NCBI RefSeq assembly: GCF_017874215.1
Contig: NZ_JAGGLB010000002.1
Coordinates: 186,001-250,000, forward strand
Origin: Paenibacillus eucommiae
Lineage (GTDB): Bacteria > Bacillota > Bacilli > Paenibacillales > NBRC-103111
Length of the DNA: 64,000 nt
Reading direction: 5' to 3'
The first letter of the stretch is position 1; every line of letters starts with the position of its first letter. The translations under genes and the position numbers were made by a program. Below, in pieces: positions 17,412 through 26,317 of this stretch. Under the pieces are notes generated by a model. That model was not told the DNA's origin. It searched no databases and saw nothing but the letters and a program-made list of their open reading frames with translations.

Positions 17412-18362
17412 TTAAACTTTATTTTTTTCCTCCTGGCTTTTTCCTTTTAATAAATCGCCAAGCCAGCCTTTCTTAAGCAGCCATAAATAGACGAATAGCG
17501 TGCTAATGAATATAAAAGCCAGCGATCCAAAATAGCCCCATTGCCACTCCAGCTCCGGCATTTCCTCGAAATTCATCCCCCATATAGCCGCAAACGCCAT
17601 AACAGGTGTAAAAATAGCCGTAAATACAGTTAAAGCTCTCATAATTTCATTGCCGCGATAATTGGTCAAGTTATCATCGATCGAAAGCAGGGTGTCGATT
17701 TGCTTCTCGTAATAATTTTGCAGGGTAACTATTCGTTCCAATCTAAGCTTAGTCCGCTTATAATCTTCGCTTTGTTCAAGATCATCCAAATAAACCTCTT
17801 CAGCAGCGAGACTTATTTCCTGCAGCGGAATCGTTAGCGACGTCCAATGCAGCAGCAAATAACGATGCTTAATAATTTCATCCAGCACACTTCCACGATT
17901 GCGTCCCTCTTTCATCTCTATTTCCAGCATGCGGAGAGACTCCTCAAAATCATCGATTCCTTCTAAAAACTTATTTATTATTTCTCCGATAAGCACAAAA
18001 AAACCATCTACCGCCGATTTACTGAACTCCAGCTTTCGGATAAGCTCCTCCTGCTCCTGCTCTGACCAAAATTGTTGATTCAGCTCATTCGTTACCAGCT
18101 TGTCTTGAGTCACATAATAACGCAAGAGCGGCAGTTCGCCGATCTTCTCAGGATCACGACCATACTCCAAAAAGCCATAGAAAGCTTTATTATCACCTAG
18201 AACATGAACGCCTACAGAGTTCTTACAAACTCTTTCACCCCGCTCCAGCCATTGGATGAAAACCGTATCTGCTTCCTGATTGCTATCTATTTGCACTTCA
18301 TCACTTTGATGAAATTGCTGCCAATTCCATCCCGTGTGGAACTTTCGAATCGTTAGCGCCAT
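17412..18362 (-). CDS. corA: CorA-family divalent cation transporter
   Basis: 316 aa from ATG 18362 (GGGAG eight bases upstream; ATG 18380 would add six residues in front of the site). A large cytoplasmic domain rich in coiled coil (about 1-250) is followed by two C-terminal helices separated by the ion-selective loop IWGMNFEEMPE. The GMN motif is characteristic of Mg2+ (also Co2+/Ni2+ or Zn2+) channels of the CorA/ZntB superfamily. The acidic FEEMPE after GMN is as in CorA. The leader holds a striking 12-bp tandem repeat (18379-18462). Confidence 0.93.
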   Translation of the reverse strand: MALTIRKFHTGWNWQQFHQSDEVQIDSNQEADTVFIQWLERGERVCKNSVGVHVLGDNKAFYGFLEYGRDPEKIGELPLLRYYVTQDKLVTNELNQQFWSEQEQEELIRKLEFSKSAVDGFFVLIGEIINKFLEGIDDFEESLRMLEIEMKEGRNRGSVLDEIIKHRYLLLHWTSLTIPLQEISLAAEEVYLDDLEQSEDYKRTKLRLERIVTLQNYYEKQIDTLLSIDDNLTNYRGNEIMRALTVFTAIFTPVMAFAAIWGMNFEEMPELEWQWGYFGSLAFIFISTLFVYLWLLKKGWLGDLLKGKSQEEKNKV

Positions 18363-18378
18363 ATTCTTTTCTCCCTTC

Positions 18379-18462
18379 AATCGGATATTTAATCAGATAT
18401 TTAATCAGATATTTAATCAGATATTTAATCAGATATTCATTCAGCTATGCATTCAGCTAATC
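18379..18462. repeat. 12-bp tandem repeat in the corA leader
   Basis: Five units of AATC(A/G)GATATT(T/C) from 18379 to 18438, then two decayed ones (ATTCAGCTATGC, ATTCAGCTAATC). The array starts at the corA ribosome site and extends upstream, so unit number would change the distance from promoter to start. Confidence 0.9.
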
Positions 18463-18670
18463 ATTCATTACCTCTCTCACTCATCCCATGAAACAATGGA
18501 AATATGCGTCATGTTTCTCTTTTGGTAAATAAATTTTCAATATTCTACCTGTTTCATACCTAATTCAAAAGGTTAAGAATGTAACAAGTTAGTCAAACAG
18601 CTTGCAGGAAAGTATGCTGAAGCACTAAATGAGATTGATTCCACATCCAAAAAGAAAGGTGGTGTTTTCT

Positions 18671-18835
18671 ATGCTAGGCTTGGCTTTCGTCTTTCTTGTT
18701 GTAGCAATTGTCGCAGGTGTTTTTGGTTTCTTCGGTCTTGCCGCCGCTGTAGCAGGAATAGCCAAATTCTTATTTGTGGCTTTCATTATTTTATTCGTAG
18801 TCTTTCTTGTATTGGGAAGAAGAACGCGAGTATAG
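18671..18835 (+). CDS. DUF1328 small membrane protein
   Basis: 54 aa, almost wholly hydrophobic, two membrane helices (LAFVFLVVAIVAGVFGFFG and FLFVAFIILFVVFLVLG) and a short basic tail GRRTRV. The glycine- and alanine-rich centre (LAAAVAGIAK) is diagnostic for DUF1328/YtjA-like proteins, which often sit beside stress genes. ATG 18671 has AAAGGTGG upstream; longer readings begin inside the leader without a good ribosome site. It precedes the general stress protein gene by 38 bp on the same strand, so the two probably form an operon. Confidence 0.88.
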   Translation: MLGLAFVFLVVAIVAGVFGFFGLAAAVAGIAKFLFVAFIILFVVFLVLGRRTRV

Positions 18836-18873
18836 ACTTGCTTAACTACTAAATTTATTAGGAGGAATTTACT

Positions 18874-19278
18874 ATGAGTGAATATACTACAGTCCACACG
18901 GTAAACAATATCCTGGAAACTCGCAAAAAAATTGAAGACTTGCAGCGCGAAGGTTATCTGAAAGAAAATATATTCGTGTTGACTCACGACAAAGAACGAA
19001 CTGAACATATTGTAGATCACACAGACGGCAATCAGATTGGTGTTGCTGATGAGGGTGTATTGACAGCAGTGGCCAACATATTCCGCTCAAGAGGTGATGA
19101 GCTCCGGGCCAAGATGCAAGCAATGGGTGTCTCCCGCGAATATGCGGAGCATCTGGAGGGCGAACTGGACAAAGGGAAAATTGTCATTCTTGCTTGGGGT
19201 GGCACCACATATGAAGGCGATAAATACGATCAGAATATTACCTATTATCCACCTTTTAACCGGACTACGATCCTTTAA
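18874..19278 (+). CDS. general stress protein, YflT/GSP17M type
   Basis: 134 aa, soluble. It matches the heat-induced stress protein YflT family: VHTVNNILETRKKIEDLQREG, then ENIFVLTHDKERTEHI in the first half and a C-terminal YAEHLEGELDKGKIVILAW. In B. subtilis relatives belong to the SigB general-stress regulon; I could not see a convincing SigB promoter here. AGGAGG is about eight bases before ATG 18874. Pairing with DUF1328 supports a stress role. A strong terminator follows. Confidence 0.85.
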   Translation: MSEYTTVHTVNNILETRKKIEDLQREGYLKENIFVLTHDKERTEHIVDHTDGNQIGVADEGVLTAVANIFRSRGDELRAKMQAMGVSREYAEHLEGELDKGKIVILAWGGTTYEGDKYDQNITYYPPFNRTTIL

Positions 19279-19312
19279 TTCGGAGTACGTAACTCGGACA
19301 GAAATAAAAAAA

Positions 19313-19347
19313 GACCGCTTGTCCTCTACAGGATAGGCGGTTTTTTT
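19313..19347 (+). terminator. terminator after the stress-protein operon
   Basis: GACCGCTTGTCC, loop TCTAC, AGGATAGGCGGT, then seven Ts. The A-run upstream lets it also work towards the AraC gene on the other strand. Confidence 0.85.
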
Positions 19348-19392
19348 CTTTAATCATGTATGGTCATATGATCCAGGTATGATCTTATGACC

Positions 19393-20274
19393 TCAGCTAA
19401 TTCGGCTTCTCGCTTTTACCGATTTTGCATACTCCGAAGGACTGGTTCCAGTAGTCTTTTTGAATGCTTTAGAGAAGTGATGTACACTGCTAAAACCGAG
19501 CATACCTGAAATTTCAGTGAAATTTTTGGAATCTTCCCGTATTAATACTTTGGCTCTGTTGATTTTCAAGTTGGAAAAATAGGCCATGATGGTGGTGCCT
19601 GTCTTCTTTTTAAACAGCTCTTTGAGCTTTGTTTTGGCTAGATGCAGCGATTCACTCATTTCTGCCAAGGATACCTTCATATTCAGATGGTCTTCCATGT
19701 AATGCATGATGTCGCGGATCGTTTGGTCATCACTTTTCTCCCTAGCCGGATAGGAGAGCGCCTCCTCCTGCTTGACCGAATGGTCTTTGCGCAGCAAGCG
19801 GATCAGAAACATCTCCAAATAAATTTTGATCATTTGCTCACAGCCCACCGGCGCGGACTCCTTGCGGTTCAATGGATGCTGAAACGGAAAGGAGAAGGCA
19901 TCCATGCCTTCCTTGATCATTTCTGCCAGCAAATTTCTTTCCCCGTCCTGCAGCGAAATGATCTGGTTCTCGAAATGCTTCATCGCGATTGACAAGCAGT
20001 CGAAGGTCATCACAATAATATTGGGTGCTGAACCCCCATAAGCATAAAAGCTGTGGAATTCATTGGGTTTATGAAAAATGATCGTTCCTTGCTTAAGCAG
20101 ATGACGTTCCGTATCGGTTGTAACCTCAACCTCACCTTTGTCCACATATAGAAATTCCCAAAAGTCATGCCGCTCTCCGGGAAACACATAATTGTTTGCG
20201 AACTCAAAATAAAAAATAGTAATAATTCTATTGATGACAATCGTTTGCTTCAATAGTGTTCTTTGAAGTTCCAA
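19393..20274 (-). CDS. AraC-family transcriptional regulator
   Basis: 293 aa. The N-terminal cupin sensor (about 20-150: FPGERHDFWEFLYVDKGEVE, IFHKPNEFHSFYA) precedes two HTH motifs (about 190-290: LAEMSESLHLAKTKLKELF and ISGMLGFSSVHHFSKAFKK followed by TTGTSPSEY). TTG 20274 has GGGGGTAG in front. It is divergent from a Gfo/Idh/MocA oxidoreductase gene at 20496, and the 221-bp gap between them should hold the shared control region. Probably a sugar-responsive activator of that gene. Confidence 0.9.
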   Translation of the reverse strand: MELQRTLLKQTIVINRIITIFYFEFANNYVFPGERHDFWEFLYVDKGEVEVTTDTERHLLKQGTIIFHKPNEFHSFYAYGGSAPNIIVMTFDCLSIAMKHFENQIISLQDGERNLLAEMIKEGMDAFSFPFQHPLNRKESAPVGCEQMIKIYLEMFLIRLLRKDHSVKQEEALSYPAREKSDDQTIRDIMHYMEDHLNMKVSLAEMSESLHLAKTKLKELFKKKTGTTIMAYFSNLKINRAKVLIREDSKNFTEISGMLGFSSVHHFSKAFKKTTGTSPSEYAKSVKARSRIS

Positions 20275-20495
20275 AACACTACCCCCTTTATGAAAAAACC
20301 TATTAGAAATCTTTTAGAAACTGAAACCCGTATCGTTCTCTCATCTATCTTACTTCGTCTTCGGTAATCTGGAAAGTTTTATTAGCTTAGTTCGATTATA
20401 CAAAAAAAGTGGCTTCTTTAACAAAGAAAATGTTGGTCACTCCCTTTATAATGGGAACAGTTTAAACATCAAACCAAACAGAGGGGTCGAACTCA

Positions 20496-21626
20496 ATGAA
20501 GCTTGGAGTAATCGGTTATGGAGGCCGCATTAGCGGTGTAATTAATGAAATCATCAAATACGATCCGGATTGCCGCATAACGGCTATTGCTGACGTAAAA
20601 AAATTCGACATTAGCGAAAATGGAAAAGATAACGCTTTAAAGGATGTTCACTTTTATGACACAGCAGACGCCATGCTTGATACGGAGTCCCTTGACGGGA
20701 TATTGATCGGCACCCGCTGCTCGATGCACACAGAAATGGCTTTAAAAGTGCTGCCCAGGGGCATTCCTTTATTTTTGGAAAAGCCAGTATCTACGAACAT
20801 GGAGGATTTGCGCAGGCTCAAGCATGGCTTTGAAACCGGTTTATCGCAGGTGCTCGTTTCCTTCCCGTTAAGAGTAACCTCCATCGTTAAGTTAGTTAAA
20901 GAAATTATTGCCTCAGGTAAAGTTGGCACAATAGAACATGTCCAAGCTGTGAACAACGTTCCCTATGGCGGCGTATATTTTCACAACTGGTACCGTGATG
21001 AGAACGAAACTGGCGGACTTTTTCTGCAAAAGGCTACCCATGACTTCGATTATATCAACGATGTGCTTCAGCTTAAACCGGAGAGTGTATGCGCAATCAC
21101 ATCCAAACAGATCTTCAAAGGGGATAAGCCTGCAGGCTTAAAGTGTGTCGATTGCGAGGAAAATAGAACCTGTGAGGAAAGTACGGCATTTGCTGAAAAG
21201 GATATACGCGAAGCTTGGCCTTACTGTTCATTTGCCGAGGATACAGGCAACGAAGATTCTGGAAGTGCCCTGATTCGCTATGAAACAGGCATGCATGTTT
21301 CTTACTCTCAAAACTTTTTCGTCAGAAAAGCTGCTGGTTCCCGGGGAGCACGTTTCATGGGCTACAAAGGCACTGTGGAATTTGATTTCTATACGAATCA
21401 AGTCAAGGTGTTTATGCATCATACACCAAGAGTGGAGACGTACGATATTGATCCGGGAGAAGCACATTTTGGCGGCGATGCGACGCTTGCTGCGAACTTC
21501 GTCCAAATGATGAAAGGCTCAGAAGCTCCCATTAGCCCTCTTGGAGACGGACTTCTGAGCGCATTACTTTGCTTAAAAGCAAAGGAGTCTGCCAAGACCG
21601 ATACGTTCCAGAAAATTGAATGGTAG
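20496..21626 (+). CDS. Gfo/Idh/MocA-family oxidoreductase
   Basis: 376 aa, NAD(P)-dependent dehydrogenase of sugars or sugar derivatives. The Rossmann N terminus begins MKLGVIGYGGRISGVINEI, and the catalytic lysine lies in the family motif FLEKPVSTN (EKP). An unusual feature is a four-cysteine cluster in the second domain (CVDCEENRTCEE with a further Cys in WPYCSF), which could bind zinc and occurs in a subset of the family. GAGGGG precedes ATG 20496. The neighbouring divergent AraC gene suggests regulated use of an unidentified sugar. A copy of the large hairpin repeat begins one base after the stop. Confidence 0.9.
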   Translation: MKLGVIGYGGRISGVINEIIKYDPDCRITAIADVKKFDISENGKDNALKDVHFYDTADAMLDTESLDGILIGTRCSMHTEMALKVLPRGIPLFLEKPVSTNMEDLRRLKHGFETGLSQVLVSFPLRVTSIVKLVKEIIASGKVGTIEHVQAVNNVPYGGVYFHNWYRDENETGGLFLQKATHDFDYINDVLQLKPESVCAITSKQIFKGDKPAGLKCVDCEENRTCEESTAFAEKDIREAWPYCSFAEDTGNEDSGSALIRYETGMHVSYSQNFFVRKAAGSRGARFMGYKGTVEFDFYTNQVKVFMHHTPRVETYDIDPGEAHFGGDATLAANFVQMMKGSEAPISPLGDGLLSALLCLKAKESAKTDTFQKIEW

Positions 21627-21627
21627 T

Positions 21628-21900
21628 AAACGCCTTGCGGCGTCCTTTGAGGGTGCGTGTTCATGGCTTGGGTGCGTCGTGGAGGGAATAGCTGTGGGCT
21701 CCAGCCGCTGTTAAAGATTTGTTCCCTTGAATGAAATGGATGCAGAGGTGAGAACAAATCTTTAAAGGCGGACGCTACCGCTCTTCCGCCCACAGCCATT
21801 CCCTCTTCTCAGCTACAATCGCACGAGTCACACGAACACCAAGCTTAAACGGACAGCCTGCAAGGGTTTTTCTCAAGATTGCAGGAGATTTCCTGGCGGG
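21628..21900. repeat. large hairpin repeat, copy 1
   Basis: Outer stem 21682-21699 with 21788-21805 (one mismatch in 18 pairs) and inner stem AAAGATTTGTTC 21713-21724 with 21752-21763 (perfect). At the left end AAACGCCTTGCGGCGT forms a short hairpin. On the minus strand a GGCGGA...TCCGCC side hairpin branches from the main stem. The same strand keeps a 34-codon open frame (GGRAVASAFKDLF...) also open in the other copies. It fills the space between convergent genes. Confidence 0.9.
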
Positions 21901-21948
21901 CTAAGCAGTTGGGGATGAAGAACGTGTGAAGCTAGGGAGGATCTGATG

Positions 21949-22138
21949 CTTTAACGATGGTTTTCATCGTTAAAAGCACCAAGTCCTCTCCACATCCTTA
22001 TTTTAACAATGAAAAACATCGTTAAAATCCCCTTTTACCCATCAACAGAGGCCCCCCTCCCCTTTAGTGATGAAAATCATCATTAAAGTGACTGAGTGAC
22101 CTGGAAACCTTCCTTTAACGATCAAAAACATCGTTAAG
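21949..22138. repeat. array of four phased palindromes
   Basis: Centres at 21962, 22014, 22075 and 22126, spaced 52, 61 and 51 bp, almost the same as at 10771-10960. The first has a T-loop, the other three A-loops (for example ATGAAAAACAT). The third unit has changed arms (TTAGTGATG/CATCATTAA) but still pairs. With copy 1 of the large repeat this explains the 538-bp gap between the oxidoreductase and panD. Confidence 0.9.
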
Positions 22139-22165
22139 TCAAGCACCCCACACAAGGTGGGCAAA

Positions 22166-22573
22166 TTATCCCTTACTGCTTTCCTTTGCATCCTGCATAT
22201 GGATCACCAGATCATGGGATTCTACACTCGTAATTTGATTATCTGCATCTACAAAAACTACGCTTGGCTTCAGTTCTCCTAACTCCTCCTCATGAAACAA
22301 GCCCATACTCAAAATGATGACCAAATCGCCTGGTTCAAATAACAAAGCTGGAGGCCCATTCAAGCAGAGCTTCCCACTTCCTTCAGGAGCGGCTATCGCG
22401 TACGTTTTCCATCTTGCAGCATTTCGCAAATTAGTTATTTGAACCATCTCGTAGGGATGAATCTTCGCCTGCTGCATGATCTTCGCATCTATAGTTACAC
22501 TGCCCACATATTCCAGTCTTGCTTCAGTTACTGTAGCCCTATGAATCTTCCCCTTGCACATCCATCTTTGCAT
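22166..22573 (-). CDS. panD: aspartate 1-decarboxylase
   Basis: 135 aa. It makes beta-alanine from aspartate for pantothenate and CoA. The proenzyme cleaves itself between Gly and Ser in YVGSVTID (about residues 23-24) to form the pyruvoyl cofactor; that site, KGKIHRATVTEA before it, and GSGKLCLNGPPALLFEPGD after it are all present. A short C-terminal extension (VVFVDADNQITSVESHDLVI) is longer than in E. coli. ATG 22573 has GGAG ten bases upstream; TTG 22579 is an alternative. panB and panC are not nearby, so it stands alone. Confidence 0.95.
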   Translation of the reverse strand: MQRWMCKGKIHRATVTEARLEYVGSVTIDAKIMQQAKIHPYEMVQITNLRNAARWKTYAIAAPEGSGKLCLNGPPALLFEPGDLVIILSMGLFHEEELGELKPSVVFVDADNQITSVESHDLVIHMQDAKESSKG

Positions 22574-22799
22574 GTTCAATAATCTCCTCCTCAATCTTTG
22601 TTACCCCAATACAATTACCAACATACTATGAGGCAAATGGCTATTGTTTCCACTCCAACAGGTGATTCCTACCAAAAAAATTGTCTTCATTGGGCTAAAG
22701 CCGTACCGAAAAGAAGTGCGACTGTGTATCGTAATCCAATAGACGAATAAACGAATAACATAGCTGTTGGAGTTGGCTATTCAAATCTGGAGGGCGATT

Positions 22800-24017
22800 A
22801 TGCAAAAATTTGCACTTATCTGCTTGCGCTGCGGTAAATATGAGCCATTTGCTATCAAAGGGCGGTGTGCTTGTGGCGGAACCATGCTTGTCGATTATGA
22901 TTTGGAACTCATATCCAGAACGATAGGTAAAGAAATGCTTCCCGCTCGCGTTTCCTCTATGTGGCGATATAAAGAACTTCTTCCTGTAACCTCACAGGAT
23001 TCGATTGTTTCCTTGGGGGAAGGCTGGACACCGCTCATCCGGATGCCAGCGCTGGAACGAGATTTGGAGCTTGACTGTATTTGGTTGAAGCGGGAGGAAC
23101 AGAACCCTACTGGCAGCTTTAAAGCCAGAGGCTTTTCCACGGCCATCTCGGTACTCAAGGAGCATGGCTTCCTTAAGCCTGCCGTACCCTCTAACGGGAA
23201 CGCAGCTTCCGCTTTGGCCGCCTATGCTGCCTATGCCAACATGCATGCACTTGTAATAGTACCATCGGACTGTCCAGGCGTAATTACTAATGAGTGTCTT
23301 CGTTATGGAGCTGCTGTTTTTAGAGTCAAAGGATACATCCACGATGCTGCGAACATTATTGAGGAAGGCAAAGCCGAGCAAGGCTGGCTCCATGTCGGTA
23401 CATTAAGAGAACCTGGCAGAGTCGAAGGAAAGAAAACAATGGGGCTGGAGCTTGCGGAGCAGCTGCTATGGGAACTTCCTGATGTGATCGTGTATCCGAC
23501 CGGAGGAGGCTCGGGCATCATCGGGTTGTGGAAAGCTTTTCGCGAATTGAAGCAGTTGAAGTGGGTTAGCGGCAATTTACCCCGCTTTATTAGCGTGCAG
23601 GAAGCTGGTTGCCAGCCGATTGTTGATTCGCTCCATCAACCAGCTGACGAAGCAGCTCCTCAACCTGAAGTAACTTCCAGCCCAACAGGATTAAGAGTGC
23701 CCAATCCCCCCGATCAATCCTTAATTGTCTCGATTATTAAGGAGACGGGCGGGTCTGCCGTTTCAGTCAGTCGGGATCAAATAGCACAAGCTCAGACAAA
23801 GCTCGGTTTATGCGGCATCTCTGCTTCACCGGAAGGAGCCGCCACGCTTGCAGGCTTACAACAGGCTTGTGAACGGGGACTTATACACAGACGAGAATCT
23901 GTTGTACTCATTAATACCTCCCATGCTGATAAGTATATTGATTATGCAGCCACAGAACATTTGCCAGTTATAGACAGCTATCAAGAGCTTAAAACAATCT
24001 TGGCACAATCACTTTAA
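22800..24017 (+). CDS. thrC: threonine synthase-like PLP enzyme
   Basis: 405 aa, fold-type II PLP enzyme. An N-terminal zinc-ribbon-like piece (CLRCG ... GRCACGG, about 9-32) precedes the catalytic domain. The PLP lysine is in NPTGSFKARG (about 115), the phosphate-binding loop is YPTGGGSGIIG, and SNGNAASALAAYA is the substrate-contact region. This matches the type found in archaea and Bacillales that converts O-phosphohomoserine to threonine; a role on another substrate, such as cysteate or threonine breakdown, is possible because hom and thrB are not adjacent. Start ATG 22800 has GGAGGG upstream. Confidence 0.88.
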   Translation: MQKFALICLRCGKYEPFAIKGRCACGGTMLVDYDLELISRTIGKEMLPARVSSMWRYKELLPVTSQDSIVSLGEGWTPLIRMPALERDLELDCIWLKREEQNPTGSFKARGFSTAISVLKEHGFLKPAVPSNGNAASALAAYAAYANMHALVIVPSDCPGVITNECLRYGAAVFRVKGYIHDAANIIEEGKAEQGWLHVGTLREPGRVEGKKTMGLELAEQLLWELPDVIVYPTGGGSGIIGLWKAFRELKQLKWVSGNLPRFISVQEAGCQPIVDSLHQPADEAAPQPEVTSSPTGLRVPNPPDQSLIVSIIKETGGSAVSVSRDQIAQAQTKLGLCGISASPEGAATLAGLQQACERGLIHRRESVVLINTSHADKYIDYAATEHLPVIDSYQELKTILAQSL

Positions 24018-24067
24018 ACAAGATCACTATTAAAAAAATCACTTTAAATCTGAGATAAAGGGAAGCT

Positions 24068-25267
24068 GTGTACATGACAAAACCCATTATAGGCATCTTG
24101 GTTTATCGTAAAGGGTATCATTTCTTTGAACCCCGTTATTTTCGGGATTTAATTCGCGAAGGAACTGCATTAGGCGCACAAGTCTTCTTATTCTCTTACA
24201 GAGATTTCGATGAACACCGCAGACAAGTCGTTGGTTATATTCCTGCAGGAAATACAACCTGGCAATCCAAGATCTTCCCTTGGCCGGATGTGGTCATCGA
24301 CCGCACTCGAAAGCTCGAGCCAGCGTTTAGAGCAATGCGGCGAAGAAAAAATTTATTTATATATGCAAATCATAAATTCACCTGCAAATCAAGAGCCACA
24401 AAGCGCTTTGAGCAGGATGAAACCGTGAAGCGATGGATTCCTCAAACTATGAGCTACACCGCAAATAATCTCCGTACGATGCTAAGCAAGCATCGATTGC
24501 TGTATGTGAAGCCAAGTAATGGCACTGGCGGGCAAGGAGTTCTGAAGATAACTAAAGGTCCGACTGGTTACAATCTGTTGGCCAGAGAAAGGGGGACTAA
24601 GCTTCGACAATTCAATGTCTCCTCCGAGTCCGCACTAGTCAGCACTTTGCAAAACTGGACGAAGACACAACGAGTTCGCTCAGGATCTTTTATGCTGCAG
24701 CAGGGCATCGATACCGAACTCATACCTAATCGCGTTGTGGATGCAAGAGTTCTTGTGCAAAAAGACGGAAGCGGTGCATGGAAGCTAACAGGCATTGCTT
24801 TTCGGGTCGGGGGTAAGTATAGTCCTACGACAAATCTGCTGTATGGAGACGGAAAGGCACTGCGCTGCAGGCCTTTTCTCAGGAAACGCTTCGGCGAGCA
24901 GAAAGCCAATCAAATTATCGAGGAATGTACCACTATGGCCAAGGGAATTGTAGCCAGCATTGAAAAGCACCATGGCTCTATGCTGGAATTCGGACTCGAT
25001 GTAGGCATTGACGTTCAAGGCCGCGTGTGGCTCTTGGAAGCCAATCCCAAACCTAGCCGAGATGTGTTTCTCAAAACCGGGGAAAATGAGGTTTACAAAA
25101 AGTCGCTGCAACGGCCAATACAATATGCCATGTATATAGCTCAGAAGAAAAACAAACGCATAGATCATCAAGGACATCGCGGCACAGCTCCTAACACAAA
25201 AACACTCCCTGATGACCATGCTCCAAATGATACGAATAACCGCAACCAGCTTGATGAAAATAGATGA
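24068..25267 (+). CDS. YheC/YheD-family ATP-grasp protein
   Basis: 399 aa. The N-terminal YheC/D domain (IIGILVYRKGYHFFE..., PWPDVVIDR) is followed by an ATP-grasp core: VKPSNGTGGQGV (ATP loop), LVQKDGSGAWKLTGIAFRVG and GRVWLLEANPKPSRD (metal-binding Glu/Asn). In Bacillus such proteins are linked to the spore coat and are widespread as paralogues in Paenibacillus; the ligase reaction is unknown. The tail after about 360 is charged and low in complexity. GTG 24068 and ATG 24074 share the AAGGGA site; either could be used. It lies 50 bp after the threonine synthase-like gene, followed by a terminator. Confidence 0.88.
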   Translation: MYMTKPIIGILVYRKGYHFFEPRYFRDLIREGTALGAQVFLFSYRDFDEHRRQVVGYIPAGNTTWQSKIFPWPDVVIDRTRKLEPAFRAMRRRKNLFIYANHKFTCKSRATKRFEQDETVKRWIPQTMSYTANNLRTMLSKHRLLYVKPSNGTGGQGVLKITKGPTGYNLLARERGTKLRQFNVSSESALVSTLQNWTKTQRVRSGSFMLQQGIDTELIPNRVVDARVLVQKDGSGAWKLTGIAFRVGGKYSPTTNLLYGDGKALRCRPFLRKRFGEQKANQIIEECTTMAKGIVASIEKHHGSMLEFGLDVGIDVQGRVWLLEANPKPSRDVFLKTGENEVYKKSLQRPIQYAMYIAQKKNKRIDHQGHRGTAPNTKTLPDDHAPNDTNNRNQLDENR

Positions 25268-25320
25268 AAAATAGATGAAAAATAACTGAAACCTTTAGAC
25301 ATATCTCAACAAACTGAATA

Positions 25321-25362
25321 AAGCAGCATGAAGGCAGGTAAAACTGACCCTTCATGCTGCTT
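25321..25362. terminator. terminator between convergent genes
   Basis: AAGCAGCATGAAGG pairs perfectly with CCTTCATGCTGCTT across a 14-nt loop. The downstream T-run is short. It is followed by a slippage-prone (TGCTTTATG)n stretch at 25374-25407. Confidence 0.7.
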
Positions 25363-25417
25363 AGATATGCGCTCTTATGCTTTATGCTTTATGTTTTATG
25401 CTTTATCCTTGCACAGG

Positions 25418-26179
25418 CTAGTAATTCTCACGTATCCAATTCAAGCTATTTTCAACACTGGTTAACGGCGGTTTCTGACAAGTGTCCTGCTCAACAATCA
25501 GCCATTCCACACCTGCTTGTTCAGCAGCAGCAATAACCTTAGTTAATGGCACATCACCAAGTCCAAGCTCCAGGGTTACGATATTTTGCGCTTCATCCTT
25601 CGTGAAATCTTTAAAATGCAGCAGCGGCAACCTCCCTGCGTATTTAGAAATATAGGCGAGCGGGTCCTCCCCGGCAAATTGAATCCAGCAAACGTCCAGC
25701 TCAACTTGCAAGGCTTCTGGGCTTGTGGATGAGTAGAGAGCATCAAAGGCATAAGCATCTCCAACATTCACTTCAAATTCAAATGCGTGATTGTGATACA
25801 GGAACTGCAGCCCCTGCTTGCTCACCTCTTCTCCAATCCTACCAAGCTCGACAAATATACGTTTCCAAGACTCCGCATCGCTTCTTTCGTCTGAAAATAT
25901 GCCAGGGCAAATTAAATATTTCCCTCCGAGAGTTTTTAAATAATCGATCTCGCCCTGGAGATTACTCCGCAATCTCTCTATACTGACATGGCTGCCTATA
26001 GTCTCTAAACCCAGCTCGTCCAGAAGCAGCTTCAAAGCTTCTGCTTCTCTGCCAAAATATCCTGCAAACTCAAGGCCTTTATAACCAATCCCAGCCACCT
26101 TGCGCAAAGTTCCTTCCATATCTGCAGCCATTTCATCTCTTAATGTGTAAAGCTGAACACCAATTCCCAAACGTGACAT
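25418..26179 (-). CDS. sugar phosphate isomerase/epimerase (xylose isomerase-like TIM barrel)
   Basis: 253 aa. AP-endonuclease-2/xylose-isomerase-like TIM barrel: IGVQLYTLRDEM at the N terminus, GYKGLEFAGYFG, YHNHAFEFEV (metal-binding His/Glu), ELDVCWIQFAGEDPLAYI and LPLLHFKDF, with the terminal VEQD. These enzymes isomerise or dehydrate sugars and inositol derivatives. GGGGAACTTGG precedes ATG 26179. It is divergent from an AraC regulator (26318), with 138 bp between, so an inducible two-gene unit is likely. Substrate not identifiable. Confidence 0.9.
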   Translation of the reverse strand: MSRLGIGVQLYTLRDEMAADMEGTLRKVAGIGYKGLEFAGYFGREAEALKLLLDELGLETIGSHVSIERLRSNLQGEIDYLKTLGGKYLICPGIFSDERSDAESWKRIFVELGRIGEEVSKQGLQFLYHNHAFEFEVNVGDAYAFDALYSSTSPEALQVELDVCWIQFAGEDPLAYISKYAGRLPLLHFKDFTKDEAQNIVTLELGLGDVPLTKVIAAAEQAGVEWLIVEQDTCQKPPLTSVENSLNWIRENY

Positions 26180-26317
26180 CCAAGTTCCCCATTTCTTTGA
26201 TGTTAATTACAATATCGCAGGTTCGATACTTATCTCTATTGTAATAGACATTAGCGTATACTGCATATAAACGATATAATTATAACATCTCTTATTCTGC
26301 TACAATTGGGTGATAAC

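Noticed and set aside
21419-21799. 126-codon minus-strand frame running into the oxidoreductase gene
   Set aside because: Its upstream third is the hairpin repeat and the rest is antisense to a clear gene; kept only as the 34-codon observation.
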